From Hexactinellida sp. DTS-2022 (taxonomy: Eukaryota; Porifera; Hexactinellida): 64,000 nt of DNA. Both the position numbers and the translations under genes were made by a program. The first letter of the stretch is position 1. Each line of letters starts with the position of its first letter. The notes under the pieces were generated by a model. That model was not told the origin of the DNA and did no database searches. It worked only from the letters and a program-made list of their open reading frames with translations. Positions 1 through 12,200 of the stretch are shown here, piece by piece. The stretch covers positions 5,022,001 through 5,086,000 of the forward strand of contig JAPNXP010000014.1 of assembly GCA_028753945.1 (NCBI GenBank), read 5' to 3'.

Positions 1-184
1 CATATCTATAATGTAGAGTTGTTACTGTGCGCTTGTTATTTTTCCTCGGAATTAATTAACTTAAGTAGCACAAAAATTTTGGCAATTTCAAATAAAGTTC
101 CTAAGCATAATTTCAAATATGTAATCTTTCCAGAAATTTCCATGGAAAACAAAATTTTTGGAAATTTTACAACACTAGTTAATA

Positions 185-245
185 CAGTAGACTCTCGTTA
201 ATACGATAAGGCGAATATCGGTTTAATTTCCCTAGCCTATACTAA
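185..245. repeat. Family A element, truncated
   Basis: Starts CAGTAGACTCTCGTTAATACG after a TA and lacks its right end. It sits in a dynein intron close to the left edge. Confidence 0.65.
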
Positions 246-261
246 GGCATAAATAACTTAC

Positions 262-3200
262 GTGATGTCAGAGTTTTTGTGGAGACCGAATACTTCTGGA
301 GAATCGATTGCAGGGAGCTTTTCAATCGTATCAAGATAATCCCTTATAGTTTTATTCACTGGAATAATGTACTTTTTGTATAATTCAAAACCAGGCTTGA
401 ACATTTCCTCACAGAACCAATGCTATACAATATTATAAAGCGTTAATTAATACACATTTGTTATTATCAATTCGAGACATCACACCTTTGCAAACACGTT
501 GAGAAGATATTTATCGAAATCATCAGTTACTCTGCCTCCATACTGGATCTCTCCTATCATGTAGCGAACAGTGCCCCATGACACTCCCTAAGGAATAACA
601 ATAATCAATCGAATTCATACAGTACATGCCGGTTATAAGAACCATATTCTGTAGTCAGGTTCTATTTCTTATTTTATTATGAACGTTTTAAGGGACCAAA
701 AATTTTGTTCATGATAGGCGAACTCAACTTCATAAAACCCGATGTAAGTTATTTGGGACCATAGGGCTTTTTCTTAAGAAAAAGTTAATATTAAGTAGAC
801 GAAAAATTGTTCACAATAAGCAGACCTGACTGTACATATAGAAAAGTATTAGTTAAAATAACATATTTCTCCACTCCCAATCATGTTCTTATAACCGTAT
901 CCACTGTACTAACCTTCTTCAGGTCCATGTCATCCAAGTGGTTTTGAATGAACTGCATTGTTGCATTGAAATCCGACTGATTATATTCATACGGAATATT
1001 CCATCCTATAGCACCGAACTTTCTCCGTTCCTGCACTATTGAATGCATGAAAGAGAGCGCATACAACATAGGCTTCCACTGGGTAAGGCCAGATACATCC
1101 AGTTGATCTTGTGAGATATTCGTGTACGTCCGTTTGAGACCAGCTCTTATGCCCCGAGGCGGGTCAAAGGTGAATTTAACACAAATCTGCAACAGATTAA
1201 TTGAGAAATCGGTGTGTACTTCGGAAGTTATCCACAAACGGAAGTCATCGTGTACAGTAGGTGTTTCCATGACCGTGTCTAGGATCTCCTCCAGGAAATC
1301 TATGCACAGGTGACAGTTCTGCAGCAACATCCATCCTCCCTACAGGTATTAATGGCAGTGTTTCATCCAGACATTTAGGCAAGGGGGCAAAGTATAGTTT
1401 TGGGAATGTGAGGGGGGCGGCTTCAGCTTTGATCAATGTATTTTTTCGAATCCCAAGGGGGGCACATAGGATCCAAGGGGGGGGGATGCCCCCCCCCCCC
1501 CCCTAAATGAAACCCTGAATGGGTATAGGGATTGTATATAGCCAACACCTTTTCATATAAAAACCCGGCTTCGCAAAGGTAAATTTTGGATTATAAAAAT
1601 GACATTGTCAGTGCCTGAAAATTACTTTAGAAAAGGTGTTGACCGATATATCGGTGGCTGATATATAAGTAATTCTAGTTTCATAATTTGAATAAATTTA
1701 GTTCCTCTAACAGCAAGCATTTCTGTAAATGTGATTTGCTTTTGACAAAACCTATTGTACGTATAGTATATCAAACTAGTGTTTTTAATTAATTAATAAA
1801 CTAACGCCTTGTATCAGCTGCTGTAAGCCCCGTCTAGCATGCACTTCCTGTCCCTGTCCCATGCTGACAGCGCGGAATTCTATAAATACACACATCAGAT
1901 AAGTAGTGTTTACGGTCGAATTGAACAGTCAACTCTCGTTATAACGAAGTGTTTGGGAGTCAAATTGGGACCTGTAAATTCCTTCGTTATATCCGGATAT
2001 TTGTTATAAGCGGATAATTAGTCTCTGGGGGGGGGAAATCTCCATTTCGTTATTTCGTTATATCCGATTATAACGGGAGTGTTTTCAGTCGAATTGAATA
2101 TTTGATTTACCATAGTTGAGTTTCTTAGAAAGGTCTCGGATGGAATCGCTGGGATCCGAGCCGAGGGAGAGAAAGCAGATTAACGGATTTCGGTTTTTAG
2201 ATTCATTGAACATCTTCTCGATATCTAGGATTACCCCTTCAGCATATATCTTTCCCATTCTCTCCGCTACGAAGTTCCTAGCTTGGAACAGCACTCTATC
2301 TGGACACCAGGATCTAACAAGCACAGTAGACTCTCGTTAATTATACGAACACGGATAAGGTGAAATATAGAGTAGTAGTAATGGGAACAAGCTTTAATCC
2401 CCCAAGCTATACAAATGACTTTGGTTAATACGAATTCCGGATAATACGAACAGAATATGACGGTCCCTTGCTATTCGTATTACGAGACTACTATACTTCA
2501 GTTAATTGGCTATGTACACGTTGTTAAAGGGATTATGTGTACCTGATGAGCAGGAGTTTCTTGAAGGTGTCCAGTGAGTTGTTATATCCGTCCGGAATAA
2601 CAGACTCCTCCGGGGCTTCCGAGTCGAACCACTGCTTCCAGATTCTGTCCCCCTTCGTGATCTGATTCAGGATCTCGGAGAATGCCGGCAGCGAGCTCAG
2701 CTCCACTAAGTTAAGCCACGTCATGTCCAGGATCCAGTTGGAGGGCTTTGGAGCTACGGTCTTAAGGTCAAGGGCGGCGCCACCTGGGAAATAAACAAAC
2801 CATAAATGTTGTGTTAAAGTGAGATAAACATTCGAGCTTCCTTATACTATGTAGAGTCATTGTAGACGGTATATTTATAGACGGTTTATAAAACCCCATC
2901 AAACTAATCAAAAATTTGTAGACTGTTTATAAAATTCTGTAAACCAAAAGCCCCTGCAGTTTATGATAATACTATTTAAGTCAAGAAAGCCTGGTTCTAG
3001 AAATAGACGGTTTACATATAAGTTGTTTCTAAACAACGTTGATATATACCTTTGATAAACGTTAAGAATTCGTTGTGCTTAATTAGTTTCTGGTTCATGT
3101 CTATTTTCAGAGTCATCAAGAAGGTGAAAAGGAATTTGTGTTCCTCATAGAATCCCCGTGTGGAGTATACGAATGTAATCATAGTGAGTTTGTCAATAAT

Positions 3201-6200
3201 CGCCTGAATACGCTTACTCGCTATAGGGGATCGGTCTGACCTATGGGTGGGATAGATAAATATGTAATTTTATAAACAATTAGTATACAATGATGGTGTT
3301 TGCCTAATGCTCTATTAGCAAGTTATTTTCAGTGCCCAAATGAGCATTTAATGATATTTTGTTGCTCTAATAGCAAGTTCGCCTATTAGCAAGGAGTTTC
3401 GTGCAAAATGCGATTTGCAATCACGCGAACACCACTGTATAACCTAGACTCAACCAATAAGTATAATTAGCAGTGATACTAACGAGAGTCTACTGTATTT
3501 GTAAATACGTACTTGGCCATTGACAAATCAAACAAATCAAGGAACTGATTCAGTGATGTCTGGTACATGTAGTTGACCATAGACATCTCAACAATCAAGA
3601 AGTATAGAATACTTCCTCTCGTGGCAACTAGATAATACAAAAATAATATATAATTAATATTAATTTTGTTTCGGAAATACTTTTATATCGGCTAACACTT
3701 TTTCTAATATAATTTTCAGGCACTTGCGGGGTTATTTTTAACATATTTTTTAAAAATTCACTTCGGGTTTTATATTGAAAATGTGTTTTTAGTACTTTTT
3801 ACTAATATATAAGTCTATTGAGATATACTAGCTAGAAATGCCCTACTTCACTTCATGGGACGAATTCTCTAAAGCAGTGGAACAGCTGTACTTAGCCAGT
3901 CCAAACAAGTCTAGATTTGTGATTAAATACGTACACTCCAACGGTACCATGGTGCTTAAGATGACAGACGACATAACCTGTCTAATGTATCGAACCGATC
4001 AGCTACAAGACTTGAAGAAACTTGAAAAGTTAAACAACACGCTACTACGCCTTATGATTAACAAATAATTAATTAATTAATTTACACTGTACGTAGTTTG
4101 TATCAATATTCTAATTGCTATGCAAATAATAAGGAAATTTAGCTCATTTTCTATATGAGCGTATTGGGTCTAGTATTTGTCATGGGAATTAGTTATTTCA
4201 TCATTTCAGTATTTTGTTATTTGGAATCAACGAATGTCAACTAATTAAAAGCTAGGTTAACTCATTTTTAAAAGCTAGGAGGTGGTTGGGGTTGGGTGAA
4301 GGCCCAACACGCACATAAAAAATGCTGACTCATCACTTATTATATTCCACTTAAACTTGAATATCTCTGAAATGAAGTGAGCTAAAACGAAACTTCCAAC
4401 TCACTAAGGATCGTTACATTCCGAAACACCTTTCTGAAATGGTTTAACACCTTTATAGTGATGATGGCATGGCGATAAAAATCAATTATTGCAGCTCTGC
4501 CGATATCATTTTCCTTGGAGGCACTATCAATTACCCAACCAGTAGCCACCAAAAGATAGTGCCTCCAAAGGGAAATGCATCGGCACAGCTGCAATTTTGG
4601 ATTTAAAAATAAGGCTTGCATTTTAGAATATAATAATGTTATTTTAATTATTTAAACATTGTCATGTGATCTTCTAATTAAATTAAATTAAATATTAACA
4701 TTTATTGTTTTGCATAGGATAATGTTATTTGCATATTAATGAAAATAAATAAAATCCCGTCCGCCGTCCGTATTTTCTGAAAAATCCGGATGGTAAACAA
4801 TTTATATATTTAACCTGGCCAAATAGGAACACCAGGGGACCGTCTTACTATTCGTATTATCCGGAATTCGTATTAACGGGAGTCACTTGCAAGCATTTGT
4901 ATAGGCTAGGGGAATTAACTCTGTACTCCTTAAGTTAAAATCAATGCAAATATTTGTCATAGAGCGACGTGTAACCAAATAAAATTCCCTAACTTTCTAG
5001 TAATTATCATAGCTTCCATTGAAGAATTCATTATATTTTATGATTGAATCTAAAATAGAATAGTTAATATAAAATAAGAATAATTTAGAACTGAAACTAA
5101 TTAACTAAACTAATCCATTCAACACAAATACAATTCCAAAAATCTTAAATGGCGACACAATTTCCTGAGCCAATCGCAGTGCCACTCGTCGACCCCATAG
5201 CCACTGCAATAAACGAATCAATCGACAGGTTGATACTCTCTCTCGAGCAGAGAAGAGTCCATCTCCTAACCCTCTTAAGGGACACACGGGAACAAATGGG
5301 ACACACTCAGGTGGCTCTCCAACAGAAGGAGGAGCAGCTAGTCGAGTCCCGCCGAATGCTAGAAGGGCTAATGATACATAATGAGTTCCATTCCATGCGG
5401 AAGAGAATGGTGGCAGAATTGGAAGCCAAACGGGCAGAGCTACAAGCCAATGCGCCACCACCTCAAGAAGTGAGGTTCCTGTGCGACACACGGGACCTAG
5501 AGGGACACATCCCTCGTCTGGGAGAGATTGTCCGACTCGAGATTCCTCCCATCCCTCCTATGCCAGCAATACCCGACTACGCTGCTGCAATCCAACTACC
5601 TAGTTTGCTTTTGGGGAACTGAATGCTGAACTGCCTTGTTTCATCTACCAGAACGATGCGGCGTTCTGGCAACCAGAAGACACAGAGAATGGACTATCTC
5701 TAATATTCCCTAATATTCTATAATAATCCCTAGGTTATTAAGAATATATCTGCGTCTACTCTGCTGTCCCCACCAACCGGGTGTCCCAGATTCCTATACG
5801 GACTGATGGTCAGCTGTTGGAACCCGGACAAAGAGTTGAGACCTAGCTTCGAGGAGATAGTACGCACCATCAGCAGCAATGAAACTAAGATCTTAAACAG
5901 GGGAGACCAACCAGCAGAGAAGTTGAATCTAGGCCTAGACCCTATGCTCAGTAAAACTCTCTTTATTGGACTACAAAATTCTTACAAATAAAGCTAGAGT
6001 TGTGTGTTTAAGTATTCTTTATGGGTCAGTGATTGAAAACTTCCATACAATATTGATTCAGATTTATCCCTGCAATTAATTAAATTATTCTATAACAATC
6101 TGTATTCACTTGCTGGAATGTGACTTTCAGTCAAAAGGGAGGAAATGGAGAGTGTAGATCGGACGAAGTTGTCAGCGTCATGTGCGAGTGTCTTATAACA

Positions 6201-9200
6201 GAACCGACGACCCAACCCACAACACAAGCAACTACCCAACAAACTACAGTAATACAAACCAACCGTATAAAGGCTGTTATTCTAATATAGGCGTCTATTG
6301 GGATAGTTTTATCTCATTATTCAATCTCCCTTATTTTCCAGACAATCGTTCTATCGTACAATTAGGTTGTTCAAACGTTATATAACGCTTCCAAGGGGGA
6401 GGGGGTTAACCAATGTGTGACAGACCATCCTTTTGTATTAAAAAAACAACAGATAAAAATCTAAAATTACAGCTGTACCGACAGCATGTCCGTGACTATA
6501 TTTTGGTCGTTGGTTGATTAATGGTTCCTCCAAAAGAAAATGCCGTAGAATAACTGATTGAAAAATCAAAAAATACAGCTGTTCCGACAGCTTGACAATG
6601 GAGGCACTTTATTTATTTTTCCCATGGATGTTCCGTATCTCACTATAACATACCTGGTCTGAATTCGTTCCTAGCCGTTGAGATCATAATCTCTGTCTCT
6701 GCTGCGGTAACCAGTTTTTGCTTAACATCCTCAGCAGTGGCCTTAGTCACTCTCAGCACTTCGATCAGAGACTCGTCATCCACGAGACTCCCCTTAGTGT
6801 TCGTGAGTCTGAATAGCAGATTGTCTTCTAGTTCCTGCATCTTGCGCTTGTTAGCAGTCACGTCTTCCAACAGCTTAACCCGCTCTGCTTCCAGCTCCTG
6901 TTTCTCTGTCAGAATAACGCGGCCCAGCAGCTGGTCCTCTAGGCCCTGCATCGTCACGGTAAAGTCTATAATGCTCGTGCGGGCGAATATCTATAGGAAT
7001 ATAAATAAGTAAATCGACTGTACTAAATACAGTAGAACCTGTATAATCCGATAATTTGGTAATCCGACATGTTTTCCTTATCCCAATGAGCGTCGGACTA
7101 TGCATTAGACTAGAGCCTGCATAATCCGACATGTTTTCCTTATCCCAACGGGTGTCGGATTAGACAGGTTCTACTGTACACGAGTAATGACGTCATACCT
7201 CGGGTGTGTATGATGGGTTAGCTAGTTTGGTAGTGACGTACAGCATGAATCCTTTCATGACATCAATTTCCTTATCTCCCACTTTAACCTTTAGCACTGT
7301 ACCCTGTTTTATGAAGTTCTTCTCCAGCACATTGTCCAGAGCTGGGTCGAGCGTTTCTCCCACATCCTCTATCATCAGAGGCAAGCCCTGAGAAAGGCAG
7401 TCTTCTAGCACTTGTCGGAAATACTTGTTCGTTAGACTGGTGAGGCGTAGCTCGCTACCCTCGCGGTTTTTAATCCATATCTTGCCCTGTCCCTGTGGGT
7501 CGATAAGGAGAGGGTATCTGGATGCTGACGTCACGATTATTCCATTCTGGATTGAGAGATCGTCGTTAGGCAGTCCCTGTAAATTCCACTCGCCGATCTA
7601 TACACACGAATTAATATTATAAACCATGGATATTTAATGTTTTAATGTTGTTTACCTGCGCAGGGTTAGTGAGCATCTCGATTAGGTTGATACTCTCTGT
7701 GTAAGGAATTTTCCTTTCTTTCAATTCCTTCTTCCAAGTTTCCATCAGTACCAGTCTAAACTCCTGGTTGAATGGCCCCGTGTAAGATAGAAATCCTGTA
7801 GCTAGTAGCACGTCTCCAACCAATCTAAAGTTGCGAATATTTATAATTCCTTTGAAATGTACATTAGTCTTAGAGTTATCGTATTATCAATTCGATTAAT
7901 AGCAATAATCGCTTAATAACAAGTTGCTTTTCATTCCCAAAATCCCAAGTGAGTATTTAATGTTAATTATGTCCCTCTAATAGCAATATTCGCTTATTAA
8001 CAAGATTTCGTGCAAAATGGACTTGCTATAAACTACCTGACAATTTGTTGCTTGAATTCTTTGCTTTGCCAAGTCCATCGCTCTTTCTCTGAAGTAAGAC
8101 CGTAGATGAGCGCAGTAGCAGCTTTCATTTTCCTTTTACAAGTTTCAGCATCATCCATCAACATCTACAAACACATTAATTAATATATTAAATTACAATA
8201 CTGGGCCACTATACTAAGTATAGTCGGCACAGTAAATACAGACAAATGAATTGTTTAAAGGAATTATTTATACTATATCGGCAAATACCTTTTCTAATGT
8301 AATATTCATGCACTGGCAAGCTAATTTTATACCATCAAAATTCACCTTTGTTTTTACATTATAAGTAAGCCTTGTTAAAAGAGGTATAAATACCTTTTTC
8401 TTCCGCATAGCTCCGTCATAGAGTGCTCGTACGATCGCCAATTCTTTCTCCTTTTCGTCTAACTGACCCTGAGCCACATCTAGCTTTGCCTGCGCTTTTT
8501 CAAGCTTCACTTCCTGTATTGCTAACTCGCGTTTAAGCGGAATAACTTCCTTGTTTATTGTAAAGTAGATAGACATAGCTTTCGCCCAAGAACAGAGACC
8601 TGCCACATCTCCACACACCCTCTTAGCACTCTCCATGTTAAAGTCAGGGGACCGCAGGTAAGGCGCCATTAACTCCACGATCTCCTCTGTTATCTTATCC
8701 TATAGCAGAGCGTATATTATATGTACAGTCAGGTCTGCTTGTTGTGAACAGATTCCGTCTGCTTAACATTAACAAGATTGTTATGAACAAGCCCTATTGT
8801 CACAATTCAACTTAGAGAATGCTTATATAGAGCTGAGCTCTAGTAGAGTTCAGATTTTTTCCCATACTAAAAGCCCAGGCTTACTTTCTAAAGGTCAATT
8901 TCAAACCCTGGGAAAAAGTGACCTTTCTCAGTGCCTGAATACACATACTGAAAAACTGAACTCTACTAGAGCTGAGCTCTATGTAAGTTATTTGTTCAAC
9001 TTAATATGAAGTGTAAATAAAAAATTTGTCCCTTGAATATTCATAATAAATAACCTGACTAGTTTTATTAGGATTTAAGAGTTGAGATTATACCTTTTGG
9101 AAGTGAAGCAAGTCATGCAGAAATGTAATCCCACCCATCAATTTAAGTGACTCGGACCAAGATGGCTTTATCATAGGCTTCTCGGGATCCATGGTTATAG

Positions 9201-12200
9201 TGTCCATTTTCCTCTTAAACAGCAGAGACACTGTGTCCATTATGCGCATGATGAGATGCGGGGGGTTAGCCAGTCTACGGACTGTGGCGATGTGTGACGG
9301 CTGGATTGTCTTGAGAGCTCGCTCGGCTTCTTCCAGGGCTGGCTTTGCTTCCAAGAGCTTCTCCTCCGCAATAGCTTTGTTCGCTGAAATGTTGTCATAT
9401 ATCTCCTGTGCCTTATCTTTCACCTATAACAGGGTAAAAAATTAAAATACATTTATATTGATCAAATACAATACGTTATTTTCAGAAAATCAAATACCAA
9501 TACTAATACCAATACCAATACCAAAACAAATACTGTATAAACACAAATATAAACAAATATGTATTTGGACCCAACCCAACCCTGCCTATAATCAAAAAAG
9601 AAAAAATTGTGATCTCCCATATATTAAATACATTATGAATAATTTAGGTACGTGTGAGCGAGCTCAAACTGAATCTAGGTGCGAAGGAAAATGCCTGAAA
9701 AAACCCTGCTTATACGTACGTATCATTAAAACACTCCTATTTATAGATATCATCACTCACTAGCTGTACTTCTGCCTTTACTTTCTCTGCTGCCTGTGCT
9801 GACACAGTTACCTCTGCTAGCACCTTCTCCGCCTCCACATTAGCGACAGCCAGGTCCTTCTCTTTCTGATTCAATTGTATCTGCAGCTCCTCCACCGATT
9901 TCTGAGCTTCCAGCAACTTATCCAAACCCATTACCATTCTGGAGGAGAGCTCTTCCAACTAGAAATGCATGTATTATATTCGTATTCGTATCCTAATCAA
10001 GGGAATATCCAGGAGCGCGAGACGTTCCTTTGGGAGTATGGTTTTAGGAAATTTGAATTTAGGAGCGTGAATCCTCTCCAATACCGTAATTACCACTAAT
10101 TAGGCGTATGAAATTGGATCAGACCAGGATTAGGAGCGTATTTCAAGTGGCTGTATAATACACTGATCCTAATGAAAGGAATACTCTGTGTACCTGTTTG
10201 TGTTTCGCTAGATAGACTTGTTTATATCCCTCAATGAAAGAGAGATAGGATTTCGGTGTCACATGCGCAGCACGTCGAAACCTAAATTTCAATATAAGAA
10301 TTCAGTAGACTCTCTTAATACGAACACCAGGGGACCGTCGAAATTTGTTCGTATTATCCGGAATTCGTATTAACAGGAGTCACTTGCTTGCATGCATTGT
10401 ATCGGCTAGCGGAATTAAACCTTGTATTCCATAACCGATATTTCGTATTAACGATAGTCTAATGTATATTGATAAACACCATATGTTTTGTAAATGGATA
10501 TACCTGTTGAAGTAGTCAATACATTTCTCTGATACTTGGTCCTGGAACACGCCCATAGCCTGAATGACCTGCTGCTGGATTTCCTCAGTCGCGTCGACTT
10601 GGAAAGAAGAAATAAAGTGATCTGCCACGGCAATCAATGCATCTTTCGGCCAACGATGAAACCAATCCATAGTGCATCCAGAAATAAGACCTGGAAATCT
10701 GAGAGACCTGTTCCTAAACTTTTCTCCCACGGGAGAGAAACATAGAACGACATGGAGATTCTTCCTGGCGCGAGAGAGGAAGTATTCATATAGGTTTTCT
10801 GGGGTGGGGGCTCTCCTTGGGAATTCCCTTTTCATAACAGGTGTCAAGTCAGAACGTATTTCCTCTAACTCATCACGAGCGAACAAGTTGGAAACTTCTC
10901 CGGAGGACAGCACATTGTTAATGTACTCAAGGAATGAGTCCTCCTTTATTTCCTGGTCTGTGAACACGAAGGTAATGCCCTTGTTCTGTAGCCCAGCTAT
11001 GCGGTATAAGACCTTAAGGTCGTCGAGTAGGTTGTTGGCGTTGTAGGAGCGAGTTAGTGTTATTTGGAATATCTTGTATTCTGCGATAAATGAGGCGAGT
11101 CTCGTGAGAGATTGCTTGCCAGAGCCTCCCACACCGACCAGCAGCGCGTTGCCGCGGTCTGTGCGGATAATGCGAGATATCTGAAAACGAAATCATAAGA
11201 AGTATTCCTTACAGACTAAGTTGACTTTTTTTACAAGAATGAAATAAATATACAGTCAGGTTATTATAAAATGAACATTCAAGGGGTCAACAAATTTGTT
11301 CATATTCATAAATGAGAGACTTCATAATAAGCGAACTCAATTTAATACAAACCCTATGTATAAGTTGTTAAATTGGGACCATAGGGCTTGTTCATAAAAA
11401 GTTTTTCATATTAAACAGGCGAGAATTGCTCACAATAAGCAGACCTGACTGTAATTTGTTCTAACAAGAGTCTATGCTATACAATTGAATATACCCTCAT
11501 CAGATGTATCATTGCGTCTCTAAAGAACACCAGGTCCATACCAGTCCCACGGACGGTCTCATTGTAGCTAAGCATGAAGTTAACCAGCTTCTCTTTCAGG
11601 TCGCTCAAGGGTGGAATCTTTTCGTAGATCTTTGGAGCTTCGTATACGTAGTCCTCTGGCTCATCCCCAGTAGGCTCAGGTGGCTCTCTATTCATAATAC
11701 ACTGGTATTAGTTTGTTAGTACAAACACCAGGGGACCGTAATCGTAAAAATGAGTTCGCCTTATCCGGAATTCGTATTAAGCAACATCATTTGTATTGAG
11801 AAGGCTTTGAACTTTGAAGACGAATTGAAATAGTGTTCGTATTACCTGACAGTTTGTATTAACCGTGTTTATACTAACGAGGTTCTACTGCAAGTATATT
11901 AAAAGATTCGAATGCAATTTGAGGCACTAGCTAGGCATTATTTTAACATCAAAAATTCAACATGCGAAGAAAGTTTATATAAGAAATTACGTGGTCGATA
12001 TACTATTAGAAAATCTTATTAAAACACTCAGTAATTAGGTTATAATTTGAGGAAATGAACACAAAATATAAAATATAAAACTCCCATAGACTTACATATA
12101 ACCATTTAGACTCAAATACAATTTGAAAGAACTCACCTTAGAAAGTCTACAAAGAATATCTCCTCTTCAATATGCTTAAGGTATTCGGGACCAATGTTAT

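Larger units (their letters stand above)
262..8164 (-). other. Dynein returning stalk, AAA5, AAA6 and start of C-terminal domain
   Basis: AAA5 lies in exons 7656-7824 and 7199-7597 ([32 protein letters not shown]). Exon 6654-6990 carries [20 protein letters not shown]6 lies in 914-3627 ([61 protein letters not shown]). Exons 486-587 and 262-422 begin the C-terminal domain ([20 protein letters not shown]). The rest of that domain is outside the window. Confidence 0.87.
8394..11687 (-). other. Dynein AAA4 and first part of the stalk
   Basis: AAA4 has GVGGSGKQ in exon 10504-11180, where Lys is followed by Gln as in axonemal dyneins. Exons 10194-10281, 9761-9958 and 9094-9423 encode the outgoing stalk coiled coil ([19 protein letters not shown]). 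The microtubule-binding tip and returning coil follow in 8394-8699 ([20 protein letters not shown]). Confidence 0.87.

Noticed and set aside
4382-4621. Open frame of 79 codons on the minus strand.
   Set aside because: It lies entirely within the family Q palindrome and resembles no protein.
9458-9763. Open frame of 101 codons on the plus strand.
   Set aside because: It runs through a simple repeat and intron sequence between dynein exons; the Ile/Pro-rich product is low-complexity.
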